Of a DNA stretch of 64,000 bases, positions 55,076 to 63,723 are shown piece by piece; within the stretch, counting starts at the first letter, position 1; the number at the start of each line of letters is the position of its first letter. A model generated the notes under the pieces. That model saw only the letters and a list, made by a program, of their open reading frames with translations. It searched no databases and was not told the origin of the DNA. Position numbers and translations under genes: made by a program. This DNA is from Candidatus Syntropharchaeum butanivorans. Lineage in GTDB: Archaea; Halobacteriota; Syntropharchaeia; Syntropharchaeales; Syntropharchaeaceae. The DNA is taken from assembly GCA_001766825.1 (NCBI GenBank), contig LYOR01000005.1, positions 1 to 64,000 of the forward strand. Reading direction: 5' to 3'.

Positions 55076-55548
55076 TCGATATGGGACGCTTAGGTTATGC
55101 GATGAAAGTAAATGAGGCCGATGAGGAGCGAACCTCGAAGGCGATGCGCAGTGAGATGCACATATCTCCCAAGCATGCGTTTGAGATATGCCGTGAGATC
55201 AGAGGCAAGATGGTGAAGGATGCAAAAGCCTATCTCGAGGATGTCATCCGAATGAAGCGATCGGTCCCCTTCAAGCGGCATAAGCGAAAGGTCGGGCACA
55301 GAAGTGATCTGGTTGGATGGTATGCCGGGCGCTATCCTGTTAAGGCAGCGTCCGAGATACTGAAACTGGTCAGGGACGCTGAGAGCAATGCCGTGTATAA
55401 AGATCTTGAACCTGAAAGGATGCGAATCAAGCATATCGCTACGAAAAAAGGTCGTACGATCAGGGGTTTCATTCCCAGGGCGATGGGACGTGCTACACCC
55501 AAAAATACAGAGACAGTCACGGTTGAGATCATATTAGAGGAGGTTTAA
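55072..55548 (+). CDS. rpl22: Ribosomal protein L22
   Basis: This 158-residue protein shows [40 protein letters not shown] and the tunnel loop [23 protein letters not shown] at 55072 overlaps the S19 stop as GTGA; an ATG at 55081 is the likely family-like alternative. Confidence 0.96.
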   Translation: MIDMGRLGYAMKVNEADEERTSKAMRSEMHISPKHAFEICREIRGKMVKDAKAYLEDVIRMKRSVPFKRHKRKVGHRSDLVGWYAGRYPVKAASEILKLVRDAESNAVYKDLEPERMRIKHIATKKGRTIRGFIPRAMGRATPKNTETVTVEIILEEV

Positions 55549-56240
55549 TGGCGATAGAGAAGAAATTTGTGGAGGAAGGTTACAGAACCGCGCTTCTGGA
55601 TGAATATTTCCTGAAACGGCTGAACAGATACGGTTATGGTGGTATGGAGATCAACAGGACGCCGCTTGGTACACAGATAACAGTATATGCAGAAAGACCA
55701 GGGATGATCATTGGAAAATCAGGCAAGACTATCAGAAGGCTCACAACCGAGGTTTCCAAGGAGTTTAACTTTGAAAATCCTCAGATCGATGTACAGGAGG
55801 TTGAAAAGAACGAGCTCAACGCTCAGATGATGGCATCCCGCCTTGCCAGCGTTCTTGAGCGTGGCTGGTACTTCAGGAGGGCGGCACATTCAACGCTGAA
55901 CCAGGTGATGGAGGCAGGTGCGCTGGGGTGTGAGGTCATCATCTCAGGTAAGCTTACAGGCCCCAGATCCCGCACAGAGAAGATCGTTGCAGGATATATA
56001 AAGCATGCAGGGAAGCCGGCCGAGGATCTCGTTAAGAAGGGCTTTGCCATCGCTAAACGGAAGCTCGGTGTGATCGGCGTGAGTGTCTGGATCGTGCCTC
56101 CGGATGCAGAACTTCCGGATGATTTCAAGGTCGTGGAGCGGGAAGAGGAAAGTGTTATATCTGAGGATGAGAAGAATATAGAAGTGGAGAAAGGTGAGGA
56201 TGTCCACGCTAAGGTATCGCGATCTGATAAAGATGCGTGA
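55548..56240 (+). CDS. rps3: Ribosomal protein S3
   Basis: This 230-residue protein has the KH domain [20 protein letters not shown] and the S3 C-terminal domain [20 protein letters not shown]. An acidic C-terminal tail ([20 protein letters not shown]) is followed by a basic end. It lies at the mRNA entry. It overlaps the L29 start by 47 nt. Confidence 0.96.
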   Translation: MAIEKKFVEEGYRTALLDEYFLKRLNRYGYGGMEINRTPLGTQITVYAERPGMIIGKSGKTIRRLTTEVSKEFNFENPQIDVQEVEKNELNAQMMASRLASVLERGWYFRRAAHSTLNQVMEAGALGCEVIISGKLTGPRSRTEKIVAGYIKHAGKPAEDLVKKGFAIAKRKLGVIGVSVWIVPPDAELPDDFKVVEREEESVISEDEKNIEVEKGEDVHAKVSRSDKDA

Positions 56241-56415
56241 CGAAGAGTTAATTGAGGAGCTACAGCGGCTGGAAGGAGAACTTCTCCAGGAGAGAGGCGT
56301 CTCTGCTTCGGGCGGTGCACCAACCAATCCAGGTAGAATAAGCCAGATCAAGAAGGATATAGCGAGAATTAAGACTGTTCAACGAGAACGTAGTAGGAGG
56401 GATAGGGGGGAATAA
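56194..56415 (+). CDS. rpl29: Ribosomal protein L29
   Basis: This 73-residue helical protein reads [20 protein letters not shown], then an [20 protein letters not shown] segment. The start is GTG at 56194 (GGAG upstream) or ATG at 56200, both within the S3 coding end. The C-terminus is RSRRDRGE, and it overlaps aIF1 by 1 nt. Confidence 0.94.
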   Translation: MRMSTLRYRDLIKMRDEELIEELQRLEGELLQERGVSASGGAPTNPGRISQIKKDIARIKTVQRERSRRDRGE

Positions 56416-56717
56416 TGCCGGTCTGTGAAAAATGCGGACTCCCACAGGATCTCTGTGTCTGTGAAGAGATCCTCAAGGAAACACAGAGGGTGAAGGTCTC
56501 AAAGACAAAGCGACGGTTCAACAAGTGGATGACGATCATCGAGGGGATCGATGAGCGCGATATAGACCTCAAGAACCTTTCGAGGGAGCTCAAGGCCGAG
56601 TGTGCCTGCGGTGGTACCGTGAAAAAGGGTCGTATAGAGCTTCAGGGGGATCAACAGGAGCGGGTCAAGGAGTATCTCGAACGAAAAGGATACACGATAG
56701 AGCTCCGGGAGATATGA
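56415..56717 (+). CDS. Translation initiation factor aIF1 (SUI1 family)
   Basis: This 100-residue protein has an N-terminal Cys cluster ([13 protein letters not shown]) typical of archaeal SUI1 and then the SUI1 core [40 protein letters not shown] and [18 protein letters not shown]. It helps start-codon selection on the 30S subunit. It normally precedes RNase P component 1 and S17; here cofD follows by ATGA overlap. Confidence 0.95.
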   Translation: MPVCEKCGLPQDLCVCEEILKETQRVKVSKTKRRFNKWMTIIEGIDERDIDLKNLSRELKAECACGGTVKKGRIELQGDQQERVKEYLERKGYTIELREI

Positions 56718-57622
56718 TCCTCCTTTCAGGCGGTACCGGCACACCCAAGCTCATCCAGGGACTGATGCAGATCCTGTCGCCGGAGGATATCACGGTCATC
56801 GTCAATACGGCTGATGATACGTGGGTCTCTGGCAACCTCATCTCACCGGACGTCGATACCGTTCTTTACACACTTGCGGGTATCATCGATGATTCGAGGT
56901 GGTGGGGGATAAGAAACGATACATTCAGGACTCACGAACAGCTCAGGTTGCTTGGTCATGATGAGGGGATGATGATAGGTGATCTTGACCGTGCAACCCA
57001 CATTCAGCGAGGTGAGCTTATAAGAGGTGGGATGAATCTGACCGAGGCAACCTCGGTGATAGGGAAGCGCTTAGGTGTACGTTCAAAGGTCCTTCCGATG
57101 TCAAATGATCCAGTTTCTACCATTATAGAGACGCCCGATGGTGAGATGGGATTTCAGCGTTTCTGGGTGGGGATGAGAGGTGAGCCGGAGGTGCTTGGCA
57201 TAAGGTTTGAGGGGATCGAAGCGGCGAAACCCACCCCGGAGGTTATAGATGCGCTCACATCCGGTGATGTGGTAGTGATAGGGCCAAGCAACCCGATTAC
57301 AAGCATCGGGCCAATTCTCGCACTTGATGGTATCAGAGATTGTCTGAGAGATGCTAACGTTCTTGCAATAAGTCCAATAATCGGCGATGAACCTGTAAGC
57401 GGTCCTGCAGGAAAATTCATGCGTGCACTGGGATACGAGGTCTCATCGAGGGGGGTTCTTGAGCTGTACGCGGACTTCGTCGATCTCTTCATCTACGATG
57501 TGAGGGATAGAAGCGAGCTTGAGGGTGGAAGATGCAGGGTCATCAGGACCGATACCCTGATGACAGATCCCGGTAAGGCAAAGGCACTTGCTGAGTTTAT
57601 CCGTGAGGTAAGTTGCAATTGA
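56714..57622 (+). CDS. cofD: 2-phospho-L-lactate transferase (CofD)
   Basis: This 302-residue protein begins at the ATG 56714 overlapping the aIF1 stop. Its start [20 protein letters not shown] is the CofD signature (GGTGTPKL). [20 protein letters not shown] and [20 protein letters not shown] follow. It joins the lactyl-phospho (or phosphoenolpyruvyl) moiety to Fo in coenzyme F420 synthesis. F420 would serve the C1 pathway shown by ftr. Confidence 0.96.
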   Translation: MILLSGGTGTPKLIQGLMQILSPEDITVIVNTADDTWVSGNLISPDVDTVLYTLAGIIDDSRWWGIRNDTFRTHEQLRLLGHDEGMMIGDLDRATHIQRGELIRGGMNLTEATSVIGKRLGVRSKVLPMSNDPVSTIIETPDGEMGFQRFWVGMRGEPEVLGIRFEGIEAAKPTPEVIDALTSGDVVVIGPSNPITSIGPILALDGIRDCLRDANVLAISPIIGDEPVSGPAGKFMRALGYEVSSRGVLELYADFVDLFIYDVRDRSELEGGRCRVIRTDTLMTDPGKAKALAEFIREVSCN

Positions 57623-58698
57623 GACGAGTATCAATTCCTGAGCTTAAAGCTGAGCTTCAAAGCCTTGGTGTAAGGATTTCCGGGGAGAAAGGGAGAAAAG
57701 GTGGTGCTGGACCTGCGGCCGGTATGGTCATCCTGCTTGGTGATACCCAGGCGAATGTACCAACGATGGGCTGGTTTGTCAAAGATTCCCCATACAGTCT
57801 CGATGAGATCAGAAAAGGGGAGTTCATCTTAAGATACAAAGATGAAGAGGTCATCACGGTCCGTGTCCCGCCAACCCCACGTTTCTACAGATTTAAGACA
57901 GGCTCGGGAATCCCTTACTGGAAGATCGCACTGCTTCATGGGAGAGACTGCCTATCAACAACCGTACTCCAGTACTGCATCCACTGGGGTACAAGAGATG
58001 TATGCAAGTTCTGTGCAATAGGGCTATCCCTCGCAGGTGGCACGACGATCGCAAGAAAGAGACCCGAAGAGCTTGCTGAGGTTGCAAAGAAGGCGGTTGA
58101 GCTTGATAACGTGCGGCATGTCACACTCACCACAGGATCCACCCGGAAAGAGGAACGGTGTGTGAAAATCCTCGCAGACGCAGCCTCAGCAATAAAGGAT
58201 GCGACAGATCTCCCGATCCACGTCCAGCTTGAGCCACTGGAGAACACCGATCTCTTTCAGGTGCTGAAAAGTGCCGGTGTTGATACGGTTGGGATCCACG
58301 TTGAGAGCTTTGATCCTGACGTTCTCATGGTAATGGCACCATGCAAGGCGAAGCTCGGTTTTGAACGGTACAGAAGGGCGTGGGAGAGGGCCGTCGAGGT
58401 CTTTGGAAGAGGGGAGGTTAGCAGCTTCATCATAGCTGGGCTTGGAGAGAGTGATCGCTCGATCATTGAAGGATCAGAGGAGCTTGCATCTATAGGGGTT
58501 TATCCTTTCATCGTCCCACTACGGCCGATACCAGGGACCCCGCTTGAGCGTTTCACCCCACCTGATCCGGAGCGTATGATAAAGATCTACCGCAGGGTGG
58601 CTGAATCGTTAAAAGCTCACAATCTCTCATGGAGGATGTCTCATGCCGGGTGTGTGAGGTGTATGGCATGCTCTGCGATGGGGGAGTTTGAGCTGTGA
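57613..58698 (+). CDS. Radical SAM protein, MSMEG_0568-like
   Basis: This 361-residue protein has an unusual cluster motif CIHWGTRDVCKFC (CX8CX2C, near residue 118) instead of CX3CX2C. It is preceded by GRDCLSTTVLQYC, a pattern I associate with the MSMEG_0568 radical SAM family. The SAM barrel continues with VTLTTGSTRKEERCVKILAD, GVDTVGIHVESFDPDVLMVM and FIVPLRPIPGTPLERFTPPD. A C-terminal CVRCMACSA may bind a second cluster. It overlaps cofD and precedes the tRNA thiolase gene. Substrate unknown. Confidence 0.8.
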   Translation: MQLRRVSIPELKAELQSLGVRISGEKGRKGGAGPAAGMVILLGDTQANVPTMGWFVKDSPYSLDEIRKGEFILRYKDEEVITVRVPPTPRFYRFKTGSGIPYWKIALLHGRDCLSTTVLQYCIHWGTRDVCKFCAIGLSLAGGTTIARKRPEELAEVAKKAVELDNVRHVTLTTGSTRKEERCVKILADAASAIKDATDLPIHVQLEPLENTDLFQVLKSAGVDTVGIHVESFDPDVLMVMAPCKAKLGFERYRRAWERAVEVFGRGEVSSFIIAGLGESDRSIIEGSEELASIGVYPFIVPLRPIPGTPLERFTPPDPERMIKIYRRVAESLKAHNLSWRMSHAGCVRCMACSAMGEFEL

Positions 58699-59606
58699 TA
58701 AAGTGCGATAAGTGTAACCATGATGCGATCATCTATCAGCGGTACTCTGGTATGCATCTCTGCGAGACTCACTTCAAGGAGGATCTCCTGCGAAGGATCA
58801 AGCGGACGATCAGAAAGCACGGCATGATAAAATCCGGAGATAAAATTGCTGTCGCTTTGAGTGGTGGTAAGGACAGCTTCCTTCTTCTGAACGTGCTTTA
58901 TGAGATTGTGTCTGTGAGGCGGGACGTTGAGCTTTTTGTCATAAGCGTTGATGAGGGGATTGAAGGCTACCGTGACAGGCTACTCACGCGGGCTTCAAGC
59001 TTTCTCAAAGAGCTGGGACTTTTCTACAGGGTAGGATCCTTCAGGGAGGAGATTGGAAGGACGCTCGATGAGATCGTCAGCATGGGCTTCAAGGAGACAC
59101 CCTGCTCCTTCTGTGGTGTATTCAGGAAGCGGATCCTCAACAGGCTTGCGAGAGAGCACGGTGCAACAAAGGTTGCAACAGGACATAACCTCGATGACGA
59201 GGCTCAATCGATTCTTATGAACTACCTCAAGGGGGATATCGAGAGGTTGGCCCGTCTGATGCCCCTGAGACCTATCGAGGGGTTTATCCCCCGGATAAAA
59301 CCACTTCGAGAGATACCAGAGCGAGAGATCACCCTCTATGGGCTGCTGGAAGATCTTCCAACCACCGTGATGGAGTGCCCCTATGCGAGCAGAGCCTTTC
59401 GATCTGATATCAGAGAGGTCTTAAACATCTTAGAGGATCGCCACCCCGGGATATCGTACTCAATTATCCGGGGCTTTGAGAAGATAAGACCGCTACTTCC
59501 AGACCGACTCGAAGAAGAGGAGATCTGGAGGTGTGAGACCTGTGGCGAGCCATCGAGTGGCAGGATCTGTAAGGCGTGTATGCTCAAGGATAGGTTTCTG
59601 AGATAA
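58695..59606 (+). CDS. TtuA/NcsA-type tRNA 2-thiolation enzyme
   Basis: This 303-residue protein belongs to the TIGR00269 group. An N-terminal zinc motif (CDKCNHDAIIYQRYSGMHLC...H) precedes the PP-loop AVALSGGKDSFLLLNVLYEI. SFCGVFRKRILNRLAREHGA, ATGHNLDDEAQS and a C-terminal zinc finger (CETCGEPSSGRICKAC) follow. It adenylates and sulfurates a tRNA uridine. The start is GTG, overlapping the radical SAM stop. Confidence 0.92.
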   Translation: MIKCDKCNHDAIIYQRYSGMHLCETHFKEDLLRRIKRTIRKHGMIKSGDKIAVALSGGKDSFLLLNVLYEIVSVRRDVELFVISVDEGIEGYRDRLLTRASSFLKELGLFYRVGSFREEIGRTLDEIVSMGFKETPCSFCGVFRKRILNRLAREHGATKVATGHNLDDEAQSILMNYLKGDIERLARLMPLRPIEGFIPRIKPLREIPEREITLYGLLEDLPTTVMECPYASRAFRSDIREVLNILEDRHPGISYSIIRGFEKIRPLLPDRLEEEEIWRCETCGEPSSGRICKACMLKDRFLR

Positions 59607-59619
59607 TTCTGATTCGAGC

Positions 59620-59655
59620 AAAAAAAGAAAGGATGGAGGCGTCTGGCCTCTATCC
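59620..59655 (-). terminator. Hairpin and T-tract at the end of the mutase operon
   Basis: A 10-bp stem with one wobble (GGATGGAGGC/GCCTCTATCC) spans 59631-59655 and overlaps the mutase small-subunit stop. On the minus strand it is followed by TTTCTTTTTTT, like an intrinsic terminator. Confidence 0.55.
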
Positions 59656-60054
59656 ACCCCTGCCTATGATCTTACTCCTGATATGCTCCACAATCTCATC
59701 GGTCATCGTTCCTGGGCCGAATACCCCACTTACACCGAGCTCCAGGAGCTTGGGTATGTCCTCATCCGGGATGATACCCCCGAACAAAACAAGAAACTCA
59801 TCACGCATCCCTTTTTCATCAAGCAGATCCATGAGCTGCTTTGCGTATGCCATATGAGCCATTGAGTGGATGCTTATACCGATAACATCCACATCTTCCT
59901 GTATCGCGGTCTCAACGATCTCCGGGATTGACTGGAAGCCACCGAAGATCACCTCCATCCCTGCGTCTGCAAGTGCCCTTGATACCGTGACACTCCCCCT
60001 CCAGTGCCCGTCAGAGCCAGGCTTTGATATCAGAACCCTTATAACCTTATCCAT
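59650..60054 (-). CDS. Methylmalonyl-CoA mutase, B12-binding small subunit
   Basis: This 134-residue protein from the ATG at 60054 (GAGGTGG upstream) carries the cobalamin motif SKPGSDGHWRG (DxHxxG with axial His). It also has GFQSIPEIVETAIQEDVDVI and GGIIPDEDIPKLLELGVSGV. A longer start at 60093 would add 13 residues and seems less likely. It is the separate C-terminal half of mutase, as in archaea, and follows the large-subunit gene by about 14 bp. Confidence 0.95.
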   Translation of the reverse strand: MDKVIRVLISKPGSDGHWRGSVTVSRALADAGMEVIFGGFQSIPEIVETAIQEDVDVIGISIHSMAHMAYAKQLMDLLDEKGMRDEFLVLFGGIIPDEDIPKLLELGVSGVFGPGTMTDEIVEHIRSKIIGRGG

Positions 60055-60068
60055 CTGGACCACCTCTC

Positions 60069-61736
60069 TCAGAATACGATTGGCTGCTTCCACTCACCCC
60101 ATACATCCCTGTAGGTGTCACAGACCTCATAAAGTGTTGCACCTTTTCCCATCAGCTCCATCACGACCGGCATCACGTTCTCCTCCCGTTCACAGACCCT
60201 TCTCAGCTTATCGAGGAGCTCCTCGATCTTGCGGTTATCCCGTTCTGCCTTCAGCTTTTTGATCCTTTCCTGCTCGATCTTTGCAGCGTTTGGGTTCGTC
60301 CTGAAGACCTCAACCTTCTGTTTCTCCTCTGAGACGTAGCAGTTCACACCGATGACCCGCTCTTCCCCGGTCTCAATCGCCCTTCTTCGCTTGTGGAAGG
60401 CCTCAGCCATCTCACGGTAGATCCAGCCCGTCTCAAGTGCCTTGACAATCCCTCCGACCTGCTCTATCTTATCGAGGTATTTCCACACACGATCCTCGAT
60501 CTCATCTGTGAGCCACTCGATATAGTACGACCCACCCAAGGGATCTATCACATTTCCGATCCTTGACTCCTCCTTCAATACGAGCTGTGTCCTGACAGCT
60601 AAGGTGACAGATTCCTCAGTCGGGAGGCATATCGCCTCATCGTACGAGTTTGTGTGCATCGACTGGCACCCACCGAGTGCAGCGGCAAGCGCCTGGACCG
60701 TGGTTCTTATGATATTGACCATCGGCTGCTGGCGTGTCAGTGAGGACCCTGCGGTCTGTATGTGGTATCTGAAGCCCAGGTGTTTTGGGTCCTCAATACC
60801 ATAACGATCACGAAGCAGCTTTGCCCAGATCCTTCTTGCGGCCCTGTATTTGGCTATCTCCTCGAAAAAGTCATTATGGGCCGATAGATGGAAGGCAAGA
60901 CGGTCTACAAACTCCTCAGGTTTTCTCCCCCGCTCGATGAGATGCTCGATATGCTCAATTGCATTGGCAAACCCGAACCCGAGCTCCTGTATCGCATCGA
61001 TCCCACCTTCCCGGTAGTTGTATGTGGTAAAGTTTATCGGGTGCCATTTGGGCACATTCTTATCTGCCGTGCACCACTCAATCAGATCACACGCAAGCTT
61101 CAAGAGGTGAGCTGGGTCGAGCGACTTGTACTGGACGTACCCGATTGACATCGTGAGTATATCGTTCTGGGTTGTACCCTTGCAGGTCGCAAGATCGAAG
61201 CCCCGCTCCATATACACGTTGAAGTACATCGCTGAGACCGGGGCCGAGGTCAGGCATTCAATCGGAAATGCAACACTGACCTTATCAATCGGGAGGTCCT
61301 TCACGAGTGCCTCAACCGCGGGCTTGCAGTAGAGCGGAACACCATCTGTCCCGACCTCTGGCTCAACATTCGGGTCTGAAGGATCGAGCCCGACGAATGT
61401 GAGCGAGTCCATTGCTGCACTGAAGCCGGTCTCACCCTCCTTATAAAGGAGCTTCCATCGCTCATTCGTCTCTTCAGGTGTCCCATGACCTGAGAACTGC
61501 CGGGTCGTCCAGAAGCTCCCCCGGTACATCGTCGGGTATACCCCCCTTGTAAACGGTGGGAAACCGGGGAACCCCTCATCCCTCAGGTAGTCATGGTCTT
61601 TCAGGTCAAGTGGCGTGTAAATCGCCTTTACCGGTATACCTGAGTATGTCTCAAACCTCTCCTGCCGTTCTTTCTTCTGCCTTGCACGCTCCATCCACTT
61701 CTTCTCTTCTTCCTCTATCTTCCTCAGATCGTTCAT
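60069..61736 (-). CDS. Methylmalonyl-CoA mutase, catalytic large subunit
   Basis: This 555-residue protein has the mutase barrel pattern. It includes GIPVKAIYTPLDLKDHDYLR, RGVYPTMYRGSFWTTRQFSG and the substrate-region TLAVRTQLVLKEESRIGNVI with GGSYYIEWLTDEI. It interconverts succinyl-CoA and (R)-methylmalonyl-CoA with the B12 subunit. The N-terminus begins with an acidic-basic helix that likely contacts the small subunit. No epimerase or MeaB-like GTPase lies beside it. Confidence 0.96.
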   Translation of the reverse strand: MNDLRKIEEEEKKWMERARQKKERQERFETYSGIPVKAIYTPLDLKDHDYLRDEGFPGFPPFTRGVYPTMYRGSFWTTRQFSGHGTPEETNERWKLLYKEGETGFSAAMDSLTFVGLDPSDPNVEPEVGTDGVPLYCKPAVEALVKDLPIDKVSVAFPIECLTSAPVSAMYFNVYMERGFDLATCKGTTQNDILTMSIGYVQYKSLDPAHLLKLACDLIEWCTADKNVPKWHPINFTTYNYREGGIDAIQELGFGFANAIEHIEHLIERGRKPEEFVDRLAFHLSAHNDFFEEIAKYRAARRIWAKLLRDRYGIEDPKHLGFRYHIQTAGSSLTRQQPMVNIIRTTVQALAAALGGCQSMHTNSYDEAICLPTEESVTLAVRTQLVLKEESRIGNVIDPLGGSYYIEWLTDEIEDRVWKYLDKIEQVGGIVKALETGWIYREMAEAFHKRRRAIETGEERVIGVNCYVSEEKQKVEVFRTNPNAAKIEQERIKKLKAERDNRKIEELLDKLRRVCEREENVMPVVMELMGKGATLYEVCDTYRDVWGEWKQPIVF

Positions 61737-61781
61737 TGATTCACCCTCAATCCTCTTTTTTTATCTGATATCAAATCATCA

Positions 61782-61795
61782 TTATTTATATTTAA
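61782..61795 (-). promoter_or_regulatory. TATA box of the methylmalonyl-CoA mutase operon
   Basis: TTAAATATAAATAAT on the minus strand lies 46-59 bp before the ATG at 61736. It shares the 139-bp divergent gap with the ftr promoter. Confidence 0.55.
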
Positions 61796-61834
61796 GATTT
61801 ACGAAAAGTCCCGAGAAATGTCAGATAAACAATA

Positions 61835-61845
61835 CCTTAAAATAG
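61835..61845 (+). promoter_or_regulatory. TATA-like box of ftr
   Basis: CCTTAAAATAG lies 31-41 bp before the ftr ATG at 61876. It is the best TATA-like element there and would give a very short leader. Confidence 0.4.
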
Positions 61846-61875
61846 TGGGCGTGGGTTCTCTTTCCCGGGATAGGC

Positions 61876-62769
61876 ATGAAGGTGAATGGTGTTGAGATAG
61901 AGGATACCTTTGCCGAGGCGTTCTCGATAAAAATCGCAAGGGCGCTTGTCACGGCTTCTTCTGAGAAATGGGTGCTTAACGCGGTACAGGAGGCAACAGG
62001 CTTCGGGACATCTGTCATAGGCTGTCCTGCAGAGTGTGGAATTGAGTGCATGGTCCCCCCTTCAGATACGCCGGATGGGAGGCCCGGTGCCTACATCCAG
62101 ATCTGTACGTTCGGCTACAAGTCACTTGATGAACAGCTCCTTGAGCGTATAGGCCAGTGTATCCTGACCTCTGCCACAGCAAGGGTCTTCAACGGACTTC
62201 CTGACGCAGAGAAGCAGTTTAACACCGGGTTCAAGCTGAAGTTCTTTGCGGATGGATTTGAGCGGGAAGGGGAGATTGCCGGGAGGAAGGTTTACTTCAT
62301 ACCGATGATGCAGGGAGAGTTTGCGATCGAGGAGAACATCGGGGCGGTTGAGGGTGTTGCAGGTGGTAACTTCTTCATACTTGGGAAGACCCAGGAGGCT
62401 GCGCTTGCTGCTGCCGAGGCTGCGGTTGATGCGATAATGGAGGTTGAGGGCACGATCACGCCCTTCCCTGGTGGAGTTGTCGCATCAGGCTCAAAGCCTG
62501 GCTCAAACAAGTACAGCTTCCTGAAAGCATCGACAAATGAGCGCTTCTGTCCGACACTTAAGGAGAGGGTCGAGGATACAAAGGTACCCCCGGACGTTGA
62601 GGCCATCTATGAGATCGTCATCAATGGACTCAATCTTGATGTGGTGAAGGAGGCAACCCGGGTCGGGATTGAGGCAGCAACGTCAGCTGATGGGATCGTC
62701 AGGATAACAGCCGGCAACTATGGTGGAGATCTTGGACCATACCGCATCGAGCTTCATGAACTCTTCTGA
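61876..62769 (+). CDS. ftr: Formylmethanofuran:tetrahydromethanopterin formyltransferase
   Basis: This 297-residue protein shows MKVNGVEIEDTFAEAFSIKI, ATGFGTSVIGCPAECGIECM, FTR-type GRPGAYIQICTFGYKSLDEQ, and SLKERVED-type C-terminal segments. It transfers formyl between methanofuran and H4MPT, the second step of CO2 reduction in methanogenesis, or the reverse in oxidation. Length and glycine-rich loops match the family. It marks the C1 pathway and is divergent from methylmalonyl-CoA mutase. Confidence 0.97.
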   Translation: MKVNGVEIEDTFAEAFSIKIARALVTASSEKWVLNAVQEATGFGTSVIGCPAECGIECMVPPSDTPDGRPGAYIQICTFGYKSLDEQLLERIGQCILTSATARVFNGLPDAEKQFNTGFKLKFFADGFEREGEIAGRKVYFIPMMQGEFAIEENIGAVEGVAGGNFFILGKTQEAALAAAEAAVDAIMEVEGTITPFPGGVVASGSKPGSNKYSFLKASTNERFCPTLKERVEDTKVPPDVEAIYEIVINGLNLDVVKEATRVGIEAATSADGIVRITAGNYGGDLGPYRIELHELF

Positions 62770-62807
62770 GAGTTCTGGAAACTGACGAATGAGGTTAAGT
62801 GATCGGA

Positions 62808-62842
62808 TAAAAAAATAGCGGGGATGGGGGTTTACCCCCATC
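62808..62842 (-). terminator. Intrinsic-type terminator of the roadblock gene
   Basis: A perfect 8-bp stem with a 4-nt loop (GATGGGGG-TTTA-CCCCCATC, 62823-62842) overlaps the stop codon at 62841. On the minus strand it is followed by a run of seven T (809-815). It also sits between convergent ftr and roadblock genes, so it may serve both. Confidence 0.65.
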
Positions 62843-63218
62843 ACCCATAAAGCGGCTCAGCAAGGTGGTTCTGTGCGATCCTCATCTCAAACATGGCCCG
62901 GCGGAGGTTGAGCCCCCATCTTGCAGCAAGCCCGAGGAGGTACCTCTCACCGACCGGCATCACGAGGCCGATCTTCTCGCTGGAAGCCATCATCACGTAC
63001 ATCAGATCTCCTGCATCAAGCTCGTTGAAGATATTTTTTCCATCCTTTAATGCCTTTGAAAACCCTTGAACAGCAATTTCTGCATCAAACTCCTTACCTG
63101 CGGTCTCAGTTCCAACAACAACCTCACCATCGATCGTTCCTACGGCAAGACCAAGTGATTTTTCCCCTATCGATTCATGTATGTCCATAAGGATATTTTT
63201 AATCTCTTTCAGATCCAT
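62841..63218 (-). CDS. Roadblock/LC7-domain protein
   Basis: This 125-residue protein has the roadblock layout: an N-terminal helix, IKNILMDIHESIGEKSLGLA, then VGTIDGEVVVGTETAGKEFD and a late hydrophobic VMPVGERYLLGLAARWGLNL helix. Such proteins bind small GTPases or act in motility and signalling. No GTPase is next to it. It follows the V4R-like gene by 8 bp on the same strand, so the two may act together. Confidence 0.85.
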   Translation of the reverse strand: MDLKEIKNILMDIHESIGEKSLGLAVGTIDGEVVVGTETAGKEFDAEIAVQGFSKALKDGKNIFNELDAGDLMYVMMASSEKIGLVMPVGERYLLGLAARWGLNLRRAMFEMRIAQNHLAEPLYG

Positions 63219-63226
63219 CCTGCCAC

Positions 63227-63664
63227 CTATCCAAATATGATTCTACCATAACAGATGTTCTTGTCTGCCTGAATCCTGTCAGTCTCCATCTTGACCTGGA
63301 GTCCGGTCATTCCCATCAGTGCAGACTCGATCCATCCAGCCTTTGCGCGACAGAGTGGGCCTGGTACTGCACCCCGTGATATCGTTCGAATCATACATCT
63401 GGGATAGGAGACCTCAAACTCTGTAACGCCACCACTTTCCTTCTTTCTCTTTACCTGGATGTAGAGGTACGGTCTCACATACTCTGCAAGTGTTCTCAGC
63501 GCCTTTTCAGGATCGGTCTCTGGTAAGAGCTTATCTGTAACCCTTGCTCCAATCTCCTCCCCTGCCTTGTAAGCTATTCTATTTGCCTCCTTGGGCCCAC
63601 AAACATCAGCAACCACATCCATCAGGGTCTTCAAAAGGAGGCCAGAACCATATAGCTCAAGCAT
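63227..63664 (-). CDS. V4R-like small-molecule-binding protein
   Basis: This 145-residue protein has a V4R-type shape: GPKEANRIAYKAGEEIGARV, then YVRPYLYIQVKRKKESGGVT, and a C-terminal CRAKAGWIESALMGMTGLQV with Cys-rich KNICYGRIIFG. V4R domains bind hydrophobic ligands or hydrocarbons and are common in methanogens. The start has AGGAGGTGGC upstream. With the roadblock gene it forms a two-gene unit. The ligand is unknown. Confidence 0.65.
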   Translation of the reverse strand: MLELYGSGLLLKTLMDVVADVCGPKEANRIAYKAGEEIGARVTDKLLPETDPEKALRTLAEYVRPYLYIQVKRKKESGGVTEFEVSYPRCMIRTISRGAVPGPLCRAKAGWIESALMGMTGLQVKMETDRIQADKNICYGRIIFG

Positions 63665-63699
63665 ATTTTTGCCACCTCCTATTTATTATGATTAAGTAT

Positions 63700-63712
63700 G
63701 ATATTTATGAGA
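63700..63712 (-). promoter_or_regulatory. TATA-like element of the V4R-roadblock unit
   Basis: TCATAAATATCAT on the minus strand lies 36-48 bp before the V4R start. An AT-rich tract TCATAATAAATAG closer in is an alternative. Confidence 0.4.
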
Positions 63713-63723
63713 TAAATACTTTT

